From: Psychrobacter sp. TAE2020
GTDB lineage: Bacteria > Pseudomonadota > Gammaproteobacteria > Pseudomonadales > Moraxellaceae
Length of the DNA stretch: 64,000 nt
Assembly: GCF_018919485.1 (NCBI RefSeq)
Contig: NZ_JAHLMU010000001.1
Coordinates: 1,963,017-2,027,016 of the forward strand
Reading direction: 5' to 3'
The translations under genes and the position numbers were made by a program. Within the stretch, counting starts at the first letter, position 1; every line of letters starts with the position of its first letter. A model generated the notes under the pieces. It was given only the letters and a program-made list of their open reading frames with translations, was not told the DNA's origin and searched no databases. Shown one piece after another: positions 18,863 to 28,156 of this stretch.

Positions 18863-18890
18863 AGGTTATTCAATAATTATTGAATGACCT
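18863..18890. promoter_or_regulatory. 28-bp palindrome, putative operator or 5' RNA hairpin
   Basis: AGGTTATTCAATAA is followed directly by TTATTGAATGACCT. The arms are inverted with one mismatch, and the central 18 bp are perfect. It lies just downstream of the -10 box at 18893 and just upstream of GAGGAG, where a repressor or an RNA hairpin would control the small ORF. Confidence 0.65.
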
Positions 18891-18892
18891 AC

Positions 18893-18921
18893 ATCATATT
18901 GATTTTTAGGTAAGCAATCAA
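18893..18921 (-). promoter_or_regulatory. Putative sigma-70 promoter of the small-ORF unit
   Basis: On the minus strand TTGATT (18921-18916), a 17-base spacer and TATGAT (18898-18893). Transcription would begin at about 18886-18887, inside the palindrome. Confidence 0.65.
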
Positions 18922-19134
18922 TTACCCTTGGTCGGATAGATGAACGGTCAAATTACTCGTAAGTTGCTAAGCTAGTAACTTAGGTAAAATTTGCGTTAGC
19001 TAACCCTGCAAATCAGAGCCATTTTTTAATCGTTAGGCAAAAATACATACTGAAAAAAGTACTCTCTTTAATAAATCAAAGCAGTCTATTATTTAACCTA
19101 TCAAAACTTCCTTATACATTGATGTAACCGCTTT

Positions 19135-20139
19135 TTAATCCTGTGAAATATTTTTTATCACCGACTCAATGCCACCAGCATTATCGACATTCTTATTTAT
19201 TTCAAAACTATCATCTGTTGAAGCCTGCGTAAACAACCAATCACGAAATGCTTGTAGCTTGAGTATGCCAGCGCTTTCAGGACGATAGACCACATAATAA
19301 GCAAGTGAAGAGACAAACTCAATCTCAGGGAATAGTCGAACTAAGCGGCCCGCCGCCAAATCATCACGGGCCATAACACTACGAGCCAGCGCTACCCCAT
19401 GTCCGTTAATAACCGCTTGCAGCACTGCCGCAGAATTATTAATTTGCATACCACGAGAGGTATCTATCTCCGTTAAGCCCACTGCTATTAAAGCTGCTTT
19501 TTTAAGCCACTCATCCCACGAAGGCAAGCCACTATAATCAGTCATTGATAGGTCATGAATGAGCGTTTGTTGCGTTAAATCTACCCCGCCATTCTGCTTT
19601 AATAGTTGTGGCGAACAGACAGGATACACATCTTCTGTCATTAACTTCTCGCTTATCAATCCTGACCAATCCCCTGCTCCGTAGCGCACTCCTATATCAA
19701 CAGCTTGCAGGGCAAAATCAGCTGATTTAGCGCTAATGTCTAAACGCATATCGATATCTGGCCAGCTGCTCTGAAAACTATCGATACGTGGCAATAACCA
19801 TTTAGCAGCAAAGGCTGGACTTACAGTTACGGTAAGTATCCCGCTATCTGATCCAGCCTGCAACTTGTCTAGCCCCAAACTTAACTTATCTAAGCCAGCC
19901 CTAATATCAGGTAGAGCCAATTTAGTATTTTCAGTAGCTATCAATCGAGCTTTGCCACTAGTTTTCCTATAAAACAACGGTGCCCCTACCCATTGCTCTA
20001 AAGTACGTACCAGCTGACCTACCGCAGCAGGTGTGACTTTTAATTCCTCAGCAGCGGTAGAGAAGCTTTGATGACGCGCACTAGCTTCTAAAGCACGCAA
20101 GGCATTTAAATGAACAAGATTTGTCATAGCGATAAACAT
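19135..20139 (-). CDS. LysR-family transcriptional regulator (GcvA-like)
   Basis: 334 residues. The N-terminal winged helix-turn-helix (about 1-65) contains LNALRALEASARHQSFSTAA and VTPAAVGQLVRTLE, characteristic of the GcvA/AmpR branch. A co-inducer-binding domain follows (about 95-300). It is divergent from the cupin/FAD-oxidoreductase genes, the usual arrangement for a LysR target, so control of that pair is likely but inferred. Two starts are possible, ATG 20139 or ATG 20127; neither has a strong ribosome-binding site. The C-terminal 30 residues are a polar extension. Confidence 0.88.
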   Translation of the reverse strand: MFIAMTNLVHLNALRALEASARHQSFSTAAEELKVTPAAVGQLVRTLEQWVGAPLFYRKTSGKARLIATENTKLALPDIRAGLDKLSLGLDKLQAGSDSGILTVTVSPAFAAKWLLPRIDSFQSSWPDIDMRLDISAKSADFALQAVDIGVRYGAGDWSGLISEKLMTEDVYPVCSPQLLKQNGGVDLTQQTLIHDLSMTDYSGLPSWDEWLKKAALIAVGLTEIDTSRGMQINNSAAVLQAVINGHGVALARSVMARDDLAAGRLVRLFPEIEFVSSLAYYVVYRPESAGILKLQAFRDWLFTQASTDDSFEINKNVDNAGGIESVIKNISQD

Positions 20140-20379
20140 TTTCTTTTAGAGCCATAAATATTATCTGATTTGTCAGTACAAGTAAATCAGTAGATAATTT
20201 AGGATAAGTTGACCATTCGAGCACAGTATTTATACCTTTTCGTCAGCTACTATTTTTAGGCGCTGATTTAGAGATAGCATCTAGCTTAAAAGTATCTAGC
20301 TTCTACTTATAAAATGACAGAGCTGGCAATTCCCATAACGCTGGTTTGTCACTTTCCACCTTATTTTGGGAACAACCTT

Positions 20380-21063
20380 ATGCTTATTAATGCCGATTTT
20401 TTACAACGTGCAGCGTTAGCCTTTGAAGACTACCGCTGGATTGATTCCCCACAGAATGGCGTTGAACGCGTTATGCTTGACCGCGTGGGTGCCGAAAAAG
20501 CCCGGGCTACTAGTATTGTGCGCTATGCCCCCGATTCTTATTTCCCCCATCATTTACATCCCGGTGGAGAGGAGATTTTGGTGCTATCTGGCACTTTTTC
20601 TGCTGACGATACCGATTATCCAGCTGGCTGGTATTTGCGTAATCCACCAACCTCAGGTCATAGGCCTTATAGCCGTGAAGGTGCGGTTATTTTTGTTAAA
20701 CTCTGGCAGATGTCTACAGCTGAAGATCAGCCTGTGGCCATCAATACCCAAGATCCAGCAAACTGGCAGCAGCAAGATAGTGGTCAAGTCTGTCCTTTGT
20801 TCTCAGATAATAGTGAACGAGTGAGCTTGCAAAAGCTGGATGCAAATCAACTGCTATTCACTAGTGAGATAGTAGCAGGTGCAGAATTATTAGTGTTAGA
20901 GGGCGAGTTGATTGAGGATGGTCAGACTTATCAACCAGGCAGTTGGCTGCGCTTACCAGTAGCTGAACTCTCAACCATCACTGCTGGTGGCAATGGTGTC
21001 ACGATCTATCTGAAGACCGGACATTTAGCCGATATAAAAGGTTTTGGTCTTCAAGGCTGGTAG
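20380..21063 (+). CDS. ChrR-like cupin protein with two cupin modules
   Basis: About 228 residues from ATG 20380. The first module has the metal-binding series HHLHPGGEE (His57-60, Glu64) and a later His in TSGHRPYS, as in ChrR-type cupins that bind Zn. The second module (from about 125) keeps the fold (AGAELLVLEGELIEDGQTYQPGSWLRLP) but lacks clear metal ligands. Such proteins act as anti-sigma sensors or stand-alone enzymes; there is no sigma factor beside it. An in-frame ATG-like upstream extension to 20314 lacks conservation features. It precedes the amine-oxidase-like gene by 68 bases, probably as an operon. Confidence 0.78.
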   Translation: MLINADFLQRAALAFEDYRWIDSPQNGVERVMLDRVGAEKARATSIVRYAPDSYFPHHLHPGGEEILVLSGTFSADDTDYPAGWYLRNPPTSGHRPYSREGAVIFVKLWQMSTAEDQPVAINTQDPANWQQQDSGQVCPLFSDNSERVSLQKLDANQLLFTSEIVAGAELLVLEGELIEDGQTYQPGSWLRLPVAELSTITAGGNGVTIYLKTGHLADIKGFGLQGW

Positions 21064-21130
21064 ATTTAGCCTACAATAATTTTTAAAAGTGTTAGTTATT
21101 AACTAAAGCTTTAGTTAAGGAAATCTTGAG

Positions 21131-22303
21131 ATGAAAAATGTACCCGTAGCGATTGTAGGCGGTGGTTTAAGTGGTTTATATGCAGCGCTATTATTACAAC
21201 GAAAAGGTATTGATTATATCCTGTTAGAAGCTCGCCCTACTCTGGGAGGTCGTATTGTTACTACTCAGTCTCAGCAACAAACACCCGCTGAGCTATTAAC
21301 TGCTGAGCACTCCGACTCTAATGCAGCAGAATTAGCATTAATCAACAGTACTGACAGCTTTGATTTGGGCCCATCTTGGTTTTGGCCTGACTTTCAGCAG
21401 CAGTTAGGTAGTCTTATCGAGGAGCTACAGCTATCAAGCTTCGCTCAGTTTGAAGAGGGTGACATGATGGTCGAGCACGCTGCTGATGAGCCGCCCATGC
21501 GTAGCCAAGGTTATAAAAGCTCATCACCCTCAATGCGCCTAAAAGGTGGCATGGCAGCACTGATTAATGCTTTATATAGCCGCTTAGATAGCACGAGTAT
21601 AATTACTAATCAAATAGTCCTTCGGCTAAATAAAACTACGGAATATATTGAGATTGTCAGTGAAAACTCGTTTGGGCAACTGACCACTTGGCAAGCTCAA
21701 CAGGTGCTGCTGGCGCTACCACCACGCTTGGTAAGAGACAGTATAGAGTTTACCCCGGCGTTACCGACAGAGCTAGCAAGCCAATGGCGCAAAACGGCTA
21801 CTTGGATGGCACCTCATGCGAAATACTTTGCCGTTTACGATACGCCCTTTTGGCGCAAGCAAGGATTATCAGGGGAAGCTCGCAGCGCATTAGGGCCACT
21901 AGTTGAAATTCATGATGCTTCCATAATAGACGGTAATGGCGCATTATTTGGCTTCCTTGGCGTGTCAGCAGCTGTACGCCAAAGCGTCTCTGAAGCAGTG
22001 CTAAAGGCACATTGCCGTGCTCAATTAGTACGGCTGTTTGGCGCAGTAGCAGACTCACCGAAGGCAGAGTATTTTAAAGATTGGTCGCAAGACCCATTCA
22101 CCGCCACTACTGCTGATGCTAATGGCGATGGTCAACATGCCTCAGCTCCTGCTTGTAAAGCAGCATCGGGAGTTTGGGCAGCGTGCTTGACTGGTATCGG
22201 TAGTGAATGGTCACGACAGTTCCCCGGTTATACCGCTGGTGCTATTGAAGCTGCCAGCGTAGCCGTAAAGAGTTTGCCCGCTTCTTTAGCTAATGATCTC
22301 TAG
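21131..22303 (+). CDS. FAD-dependent amine-oxidase-like oxidoreductase
   Basis: 390 residues. N-terminal FAD Rossmann motif VAIVGGGLSGLYAALLL followed by LLEARPTLGGRI, the signature of flavin amine oxidases. The C-terminal GVWAACLTGIGSEWSRQFPGYTAGAIEAA resembles the second FAD-binding motif of the family. An acidic loop around 45-65 is unusual. The substrate is unknown. ATG 21131 has AAGGAA about 9 bases upstream. It is paired with the cupin gene and is the probable target of the divergent LysR regulator. Confidence 0.85.
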   Translation: MKNVPVAIVGGGLSGLYAALLLQRKGIDYILLEARPTLGGRIVTTQSQQQTPAELLTAEHSDSNAAELALINSTDSFDLGPSWFWPDFQQQLGSLIEELQLSSFAQFEEGDMMVEHAADEPPMRSQGYKSSSPSMRLKGGMAALINALYSRLDSTSIITNQIVLRLNKTTEYIEIVSENSFGQLTTWQAQQVLLALPPRLVRDSIEFTPALPTELASQWRKTATWMAPHAKYFAVYDTPFWRKQGLSGEARSALGPLVEIHDASIIDGNGALFGFLGVSAAVRQSVSEAVLKAHCRAQLVRLFGAVADSPKAEYFKDWSQDPFTATTADANGDGQHASAPACKAASGVWAACLTGIGSEWSRQFPGYTAGAIEAASVAVKSLPASLANDL

Positions 22304-22528
22304 CTAATAGTTGATAGCTAGTAGTTTCTAGGTAAAACCAAAGGCAAACATGCCATTAAAGGCGACTAATCGGTTTAGCTTTTACAGGCTATGCTGTGCG
22401 CACTGATAGCGAGTTTATGACCAAGCTGTCTACCCCTAGATTGAACCTTTTACCTTGTATCGACTGTCTTATAGAGTGGGCGGAGCTTACGAGCACTAGG
22501 ACCTTTGACCGAACTTAACTGCCAGCTG

Positions 22529-23449
22529 TTAATTTGAAAACACCGACCAGCCAGTTTTTTGTACTAGCAGCTCTAACGCCTTTAGCCCAAGTTTGGAGTT
22601 TCCTATAGGATCAAGCCCTGGTGACCATACTGCGATTGAGCCTTTACCTGGTGCTATGGTCAAAATACCGCCACCAACACCACTTTTCCCCGGTAGGCCA
22701 ACACGGTAGGCAAACTCACCAGAGCCATCATAATGACCGCACATCATCATCAACGAATTGATCCGTCGAGACCGTTGTGGATTGATTACGCTCACCCCTG
22801 TATGTTGATTGACACCATTAGACATCAAAAAGCGACCAGCACAAGCTAACTGCTGGCAGCTCATCGCAATCGAACATTGATGGAAATAAACCCCTAGGAC
22901 TTTGTCCACGTCGTGCTTTAGATGGCCAAAGGCTTTCATGAAATGGGCTAATGCCGCATTTCGATCTCTGTGCTCCATCTCAGACGCCGCTACTTTATGG
23001 TCAAAACGGATTGAATCATCGTCTGTAATAAAGTGCACAAACTGCAGAATCTCACCCAATATCTCTTTTGGTTCATGCCCCATCATAATTGCATCTACCA
23101 CTGCAATCGCACCAGCATTGATAAATGGATTACGCGGTCGCCCAGATTCGTACTCCAAGATGGTGATCGAGTTAAACGGGTCGCCAGATGGCTCACGGCC
23201 AACATGGGTCCAAAGCGCATCACCTAACTTGCCAAGAGCAATGGTTAAAGTAAACACCTTAGAGATACTTTGGATCGAAAATAATGTACTGGCATCACCT
23301 GCTGCATATACTTGCCCGTCAGGTGTCGCTACCGCAATACCAAACTGGTTTGGATCCACATGCGCCAGTTGCGGGATGTAATCCGCCACTTCTCCACGAT
23401 CCGTTTCAGCCGCCATTTGGGCAGCAATATCATCAAGAATCTTTTGCAT
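22529..23449 (-). CDS. glsA: Glutaminase (serine-dependent, beta-lactamase-like fold)
   Basis: Hydrolyses L-glutamine to glutamate and ammonia in the cytosol. 306 residues, as usual for the family. The catalytic Ser-x-x-Lys is in FSIQSISK (Ser61/Lys64). Other family segments are [38 protein letters not shown] and the C-terminal [11 protein letters not shown]. Single gene; no regulator is adjacent apart from unknown intergenic sequence. Confidence 0.94.
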   Translation of the reverse strand: MQKILDDIAAQMAAETDRGEVADYIPQLAHVDPNQFGIAVATPDGQVYAAGDASTLFSIQSISKVFTLTIALGKLGDALWTHVGREPSGDPFNSITILEYESGRPRNPFINAGAIAVVDAIMMGHEPKEILGEILQFVHFITDDDSIRFDHKVAASEMEHRDRNAALAHFMKAFGHLKHDVDKVLGVYFHQCSIAMSCQQLACAGRFLMSNGVNQHTGVSVINPQRSRRINSLMMMCGHYDGSGEFAYRVGLPGKSGVGGGILTIAPGKGSIAVWSPGLDPIGNSKLGLKALELLVQKTGWSVFSN

Positions 23450-23601
23450 ATTAGTTGGGTAACCGTATCTCTAAGGCGTGATTGAAAAATAGTGATCTTA
23501 ACTGAATAAAAGGGGTTAATAATAGAAAAATTATATTTTTATTAGGATAGGTTGAGCTGAATCAAATAGCAGCTTTTGGAGACTCCACATTCTACGACAA
23601 C

Positions 23602-23754
23602 ATGACAATAAAGAGATACATTCATGCTTCTGAGGGTAAGGCACCTGTCATTGTTATGGAATATTCAGATATTGGTTGGGCGAATCTTGCGATCCTCAAC
23701 CTACATGATTTAAAAGAAGGTTTTATTAAAAAATCCTCAAGAGTATTAATATAG
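23602..23754 (+). CDS. Possible small protein or gene remnant of 50 residues
   Basis: ATG 23602 to TAG 23754 encodes a mixed polar peptide starting MTIKRYIHAS and containing YSDIGWANLAILNLHDLKEGF. The frame is open for 17 further codons upstream (to a stop at 23548) without another start, which suggests either a decayed gene or a non-standard start. Upstream TAGGATAGG could be a ribosome-binding site only for a CTG at 23557. No family is recognised. Confidence 0.35.
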   Translation: MTIKRYIHASEGKAPVIVMEYSDIGWANLAILNLHDLKEGFIKKSSRVLI

Positions 23755-23814
23755 CTAAAAACTCCTGCGTAAATAAGATGCCTATACTAAAACTTATCAC
23801 CTAAAAATAACAAC

Positions 23815-23866
23815 AAAAAAAACCGCCCTGAGTGCTATTAACTAACAGCTCAGAGCGGTTTTTTAT
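23815..23866 (-). terminator. Terminator of pnp
   Basis: Stem AACCGC(T)CTGAG against CTCAG(G)GCGGTT with a long AT-rich loop, followed by T8 on the minus strand. It also has a T run on the plus strand. Confidence 0.85.
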
Positions 23867-23881
23867 ATCAGACTAAAGCAT

Positions 23882-25996
23882 TTACTCAGCAGTTGAACCC
23901 TGATCAATACCTTTCATAGTCAACTTAATGCGACCACGGTTATCAACGTCTTGTACGAATACATTGACCTTTTGACCTTCTTTTAGATAATCAGAAACAT
24001 TCTCTACACGCTCTTCAGCGATTTGTGAGATATGTACTAAACCATCCGTATTTGGTAAGACATTAATGAACGCACCGAAATCAACGATACGAGCAACAGT
24101 ACCTTCGTAAGTTTTACCTACTTCAACTTCAGCAGTCAAAGCTTCGATTTTGCCGATAGCCGCTTTAGTAGCCGCTTTGTTTTCACCAAAGATACGGATA
24201 GTACCGCCGTCATCAATATCAATAACCGCACCAGTTTCTTCAGTTAGCTGACGGATAGTTGCGCCGCCTTTACCGATAACTTCACGGATTTTGTCCGGAT
24301 TGATTTGGATAACTGCATAGTTAGGCGCATGAGCATTGATTTCAGTGCGGCTTTCAGGCAATACTTTATTCATCGCCTCTAAGATATGAATACGACCAGC
24401 ATGAGCTTGCTTAAGCGCTTGCTCCATGATGTCTGGAGTAATCCCTTCGATTTTGATATCCATCTGTAAAGCAGTGATACCGTCTTTTGAACCGGCTACT
24501 TTAAAGTCCATATCACCAAGATGATCTTCATCACCTAAGATATCAGACAATACTGCAAAGCGTTCGCCTTCTTTTACTAGACCCATCGCAATACCAGCTA
24601 CTGGTGCTTTGATTGGTACGCCAGCGTCCATCAATGCCAAACTTGCGCCACAAACAGAAGCCATAGACGACGAACCGTTTGATTCAGTAATTTCTGATAC
24701 TACACGGATGACATACGGGAAGCGTTCGCTATCTGGAAGCATCGCTTGTACACCACGGCGTGCTAGACGACCATGACCGATTTCGCGACGTTTAGGGATA
24801 CCTTCACGGCCAGTCTCACCTACTGAGAAATGCGGGAAGTTATAATGCAGCATGAAATGGTCACGAATAGTACCCGCTAACGAGTCAATCATGTTGACGT
24901 CACGGCTGTTACCTAGAGTAGTAGTTACCAACGCTTGGGTCTCACCACGAGTGAATAGTGCTGAACCATGAGTGAACGGCAATACCCCTACTTGCACATC
25001 AATAGCGCGAACAGTTTCTAAATCACGACCATCGATACGTGGCTTACCAGATAGGATGTTGTCACGAACGGTACGATATTTTAGATCGTTATAGATTTCT
25101 TTAAGCTCAGACACGTTGCTACTATAACTGTCTGACTCAGCATCACCAGCAAGCGCATCGATAGCGGCTTGTCTAACTTCGTCAAGTTTAGCGTAACGCT
25201 GTTGCTTATCAGTAAGGGTATAAGCGTCAGCAACTTGCGCGCCGAACTGCTCCTTCATACCTTTCTCTAACGCTTCATCATGCTTAGGCGCAGTGAATTG
25301 TTGTTTAGCAGTACCGACTTCTGCTGCTAATGAGATGATGTTATCAATAACGATTTGCTGTTGTTGATGGCCATATAATACCGCACCTAACATTTGATCT
25401 TCTGATAGTTCTGCCGCTTCAGATTCAACCATCAATACTGCAGATTTTGTACCAGCAACGATCAAGTCAAGATCACTTTCTTTAAGCTGCTCGATAGTTG
25501 GGTTAAGAACGTATTCGCCATTGATAAAGCCTACACGTGCACCAGCGACAGGACCATTGAATGGGGCATCAGAAATAGCTAATGCAGCTGAAGCACCGAT
25601 TAGAGCGGCGATATCAGCGTTTTGAGTTTTGTCTGATGATACAACAGTAGCGGTAATCTGAATTTCGTTCAAATAACCTTCTGGGAATAATGGACGAATA
25701 GGACGGTCAATTAGACGTGAGGTTAAAGTTTCGAATTCACTCGCACGACCTTCGCGTTTGCCATAAGCACCTGGAATCTTACCAGCGGCATACATTTTTT
25801 CTTGATAGTTAACGGTTAATGGAAAGAAGTTCTGACCTTCTCTAGCTTCAGATTTTACGACTGCTGCTACTAGGACAGAAACGCCGCCCATATGAACCAT
25901 AATAGAGTTAGCTTGACGCGCTATGCGACCAGTTTCTAAAACGACTAGTTGATCGCCGTACTGGAATTCACGAGTAATAGTATTAAACATTGTCAT
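23882..25996 (-). CDS. pnp: Polynucleotide phosphorylase
   Basis: 3'-5' phosphorolytic exoribonuclease and degradosome partner. 704 residues with the complete order: two RNase PH-like domains (first about 10-225, active second about 310-540, with [20 protein letters not shown] and [14 protein letters not shown]), then KH ([15 protein letters not shown], about 565) and S1 ([19 protein letters not shown], about 625). ATG 25996 has AGGA about 10 bases upstream. A terminator separates it from rpsO, so it likely has its own promoter in the 483-base leader. Autoregulation through a leader hairpin, known in E. coli, cannot be shown here. Confidence 0.97.
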   Translation of the reverse strand: MTMFNTITREFQYGDQLVVLETGRIARQANSIMVHMGGVSVLVAAVVKSEAREGQNFFPLTVNYQEKMYAAGKIPGAYGKREGRASEFETLTSRLIDRPIRPLFPEGYLNEIQITATVVSSDKTQNADIAALIGASAALAISDAPFNGPVAGARVGFINGEYVLNPTIEQLKESDLDLIVAGTKSAVLMVESEAAELSEDQMLGAVLYGHQQQQIVIDNIISLAAEVGTAKQQFTAPKHDEALEKGMKEQFGAQVADAYTLTDKQQRYAKLDEVRQAAIDALAGDAESDSYSSNVSELKEIYNDLKYRTVRDNILSGKPRIDGRDLETVRAIDVQVGVLPFTHGSALFTRGETQALVTTTLGNSRDVNMIDSLAGTIRDHFMLHYNFPHFSVGETGREGIPKRREIGHGRLARRGVQAMLPDSERFPYVIRVVSEITESNGSSSMASVCGASLALMDAGVPIKAPVAGIAMGLVKEGERFAVLSDILGDEDHLGDMDFKVAGSKDGITALQMDIKIEGITPDIMEQALKQAHAGRIHILEAMNKVLPESRTEINAHAPNYAVIQINPDKIREVIGKGGATIRQLTEETGAVIDIDDGGTIRIFGENKAATKAAIGKIEALTAEVEVGKTYEGTVARIVDFGAFINVLPNTDGLVHISQIAEERVENVSDYLKEGQKVNVFVQDVDNRGRIKLTMKGIDQGSTAE

Positions 25997-26479
25997 ATAA
26001 GTTTTTTCCTAATGTTGACTGACTAAAATAACAACAGCACTATAAATAGTCTGTTATTAGTCGTTAAAAGTTCATTATTATGTGTTAATTACTGTAGGAC
26101 AATCACCAAAGAGCTAAGAGTCATCGCTACCACATCTATGTCTGTATATATCTACGTAGGACTATATAGGGCTATCTAGTACTGTATTCTGTTTTGCTGT
26201 AGGCAACTATAATACCTATTGCTATGCTTATAACTTCTATATCGTGGCCTATTTTACAGGGATTTATAGCCCTTGACCAATTAATTGCAAAACTGCATAT
26301 ATGAGTTATTTTTCTGAGATAGTTGAATAATGTTCAATAATCGAATATCCATAAAAAAACGGCGTGAAACTATTCCACACCGTTTTTAAATTACTAATAG
26401 CTACTATCTGGCATCAATAACAACATAATTTACCTTAAGTATTATCGACGCCCTACTCTTTTATTCAACAGGCGTTGAA
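25997..26479. other. pnp leader/intergenic region
   Basis: 483 bases between rpsO and pnp. Contains the rpsO terminator at 26353-26388. The rest is AT-rich with no ORF; I could not identify a definite promoter. Confidence 0.6.
26353..26388 (-). terminator. Terminator between rpsO and pnp
   Basis: Minus strand AACGGTGTG pairs with CACGCCGTT (one G-U) around a 10-base loop, followed by T7. Confidence 0.85.
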
Positions 26480-26746
26480 TTAACGACGTAGACCTAATTG
26501 GCTAATCAAAGTACTATAACGACCTAAATCTTTACCTTTTAGGTAATCAAGTAATTTACGACGAGTATTAACCATACGAATAAGACCACGACGACTATGA
26601 TGATCCGCTTTGTGAGCTTTAAAATGGTTTTGTAGATCGTTAATACGCGCGCTTAATAAAGCAACTTGTACTTCAGGGGATCCAGTATCGTTTTCGCCAC
26701 GTTGGTATTGGGCAATGATAGCTTCACGATCAGTATTAGTTAACAT
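26480..26746 (-). CDS. rpsO: 30S ribosomal protein S15
   Basis: 88 residues, the standard S15 length. Starts [11 protein letters not shown] and has the conserved [22 protein letters not shown] and RRKLLDYLK segments. The start is ATG 26746, with TGGAGA 7 bases upstream; a TTG at 26761 lies inside that ribosome-binding site and is rejected. S15 binds 16S rRNA in the central domain. The family position next to pnp is kept, though a terminator lies between. Confidence 0.97.
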   Translation of the reverse strand: MLTNTDREAIIAQYQRGENDTGSPEVQVALLSARINDLQNHFKAHKADHHSRRGLIRMVNTRRKLLDYLKGKDLGRYSTLISQLGLRR

Positions 26747-27259
26747 AAATTTCTCCAGCAATGCTAAAGGCTCTACAAGATTTTCAATTTATTTGAATAG
26801 TTGTAGAACAATAGGGTAATAAAAATAGCTTACTGTCCATTCAGGATAACCCTGCATTACTAGAGTTGACCTAGTGAACCGTAAACGCTGTTTGTGAGCT
26901 CAGCAGACGTTTCTCATAGTGACAATATTATAGTGACAACTATTAAAAAACGCTTACCGTAGCTTGGCGCAAGTATAGCAAAAAACCACTCAACTAACAG
27001 TAGTTTTCACTAATACTTTTAGTAGCCCTTTAGTCAATAACACACTACTAGTAACCGTATAGTTAGCACTATTAGTAAGATTAATAAGGTCATATAGACT
27101 ATAGCTTTAGGCTAAAAAATTATCTAAAATTTAAATAAATGTCTAACTATAGTATGAATTAATGCATGCAAATAATAAAGTGGCAACTACTCACTACCCA
27201 TCACAAGCTTTAAACATTTATTGCAATTAAGACTAAATAATTGAAAAATTAAGTTACTA
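26747..27259. other. rpsO upstream region
   Basis: 513 bases with a long leader and a probable extended -10 promoter at 26972-26977. A hairpin with AAACG/CGTTT arms sits near 26885-26915, between promoter and start; it could be an S15-responsive leader but no known fold was matched. Confidence 0.5.
26972..26980 (-). promoter_or_regulatory. Probable extended -10 promoter for rpsO
   Basis: Minus strand TGCTATACT matches an extended -10 element. A -35 is not obvious. It lies about 225 bases upstream of the rpsO start. Confidence 0.4.
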
Positions 27260-27433
27260 TTATCTTTTAACATCATCTTCAGTAGCATTGCCGCCTAATG
27301 CATCATCGCTTAAAGGAGCAGTTGTTGCTTCAGCAAGACTATCAGGAGCAATGTCTCCACTAGGGTCAATATCATCAGCTAATCGCTGTATCTGTTGTTC
27401 TTGCTGATCCATATCTTTTTGAGGCTTGTTCAT
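27260..27433 (-). CDS. Small acidic hydrophilic protein, 57 residues
   Basis: ATG 27433 to TAA 27260. The start is MNKPQKDMDQQEQQIQRLAD, followed by an acidic Asp/Glu/Ala-rich stretch ending ATEDDVKR. A GGAGAG ribosome-binding site lies 5-7 bases upstream. No hydrophobic core, Cys or membrane helix is seen, so it is probably disordered. I do not recognise a family. It resembles the 53-residue neighbour at 27622 in size, Gln-rich N-terminus and acidic (S/A)TED segment, suggesting a related pair inserted between truB and rpsO. Confidence 0.7.
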   Translation of the reverse strand: MNKPQKDMDQQEQQIQRLADDIDPSGDIAPDSLAEATTAPLSDDALGGNATEDDVKR

Positions 27434-27570
27434 CTGAACTCTCCTAATCCATTAAAATTGTAATGACCTCAATAGCTCATAAATAAGGGTTAGTGACTAG
27501 CTATTAGAGCCTACAACTTATGAAGGAACTATTTATGAAGGAACTATAAATGATCGTAAGGCTAATACTA

Positions 27571-27598
27571 AAAATGCTAACCATCATAGTTAGCATCT
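27571..27598 (-). terminator. Terminator of the 53-residue protein gene
   Basis: Minus strand ATGCTAAC-TATGATG-GTTAGCAT is an 8-bp perfect stem followed by TTTTT. Confidence 0.85.
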
Positions 27599-27621
27599 TT
27601 AGTACTATAAAAAGTTAACTG

Positions 27622-27783
27622 TTACTTTTGTTGTTTACTGTCTTTAGCATTTTCAGCGATACGATCTGCCGCCGCTTCGCTATCTTCAGTAGAGTTACCT
27701 TCTGTTTGATTCTTTAACGAAGCTTCAGCAGCGTCAGAACGTTGTTGCTCAAGTTTGGTATCGTTTGGATTAGGCTGTGCCAT
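27622..27783 (-). CDS. Small hydrophilic protein, 53 residues
   Basis: ATG 27783 to TAA 27622. Starts MAQPNPNDTKLEQQRSDAAE and contains NSTEDSEAAADRIAENAKDS with a Lys/Gln tail. The AAGGAA ribosome-binding site is at ideal spacing, and a strong terminator follows, so the gene is well framed. Charged, Ala-rich, lacking Cys and aromatic residues; likely disordered or a single amphipathic helix. No family is recognised. See the related 57-residue gene just downstream. Confidence 0.75.
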   Translation of the reverse strand: MAQPNPNDTKLEQQRSDAAEASLKNQTEGNSTEDSEAAADRIAENAKDSKQQK

Positions 27784-28156
27784 AGTAAATTCCTTATTAT
27801 TGGGAAACTCTTGTTATCAAAGTGCTGATATAAAAAGCATAGCTATAAAAATCCAACTTAACTAAATGTTATTTTAAGATACAGCTTTAAAAACACTTTG
27901 TGATTCGAACGTTTATAACTAATGATCACTTTTTAATCAATGGATAATCACTATTTATCTTGTTAACTCTTGAAGTGAGTTACGCTTTTATTAATTAGCT
28001 TTTTCTTAGCTTACTTAATTATTCTTAGCTTACTCAATAAATATATAAAAAAAGCAGATTCCACCATAGGTGAAACCTGCAATTAAATGTGACGTTATGT
28101 GACTAGTGTAATACCCTAGTAAAAGGTATGGCGATTAGGTTAACTATAGCTACCGA
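27784..28156. other. Intergenic region upstream of the 53-residue gene
   Basis: 373 AT-rich bases with the truB terminator (28047-28080) and a short direct repeat, TTCTTAGCTTACT, twice near 28000-28036. No ORF. Confidence 0.6.
28047..28080 (-). terminator. Terminator of truB
   Basis: Minus strand GCAGGTTTCACC pairs with GGTGGAATCTGC (two mismatches) and is followed by T7. Confidence 0.85.

Larger units (their letters stand above)
23450..23881. other. Intergenic region with a possible small ORF and the pnp terminator
   Basis: 432 bases between glsA and pnp, holding a 50-codon ORF on the plus strand (23602-23754) and the terminator at 23815-23866. Nothing else is recognisable. Confidence 0.6.
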
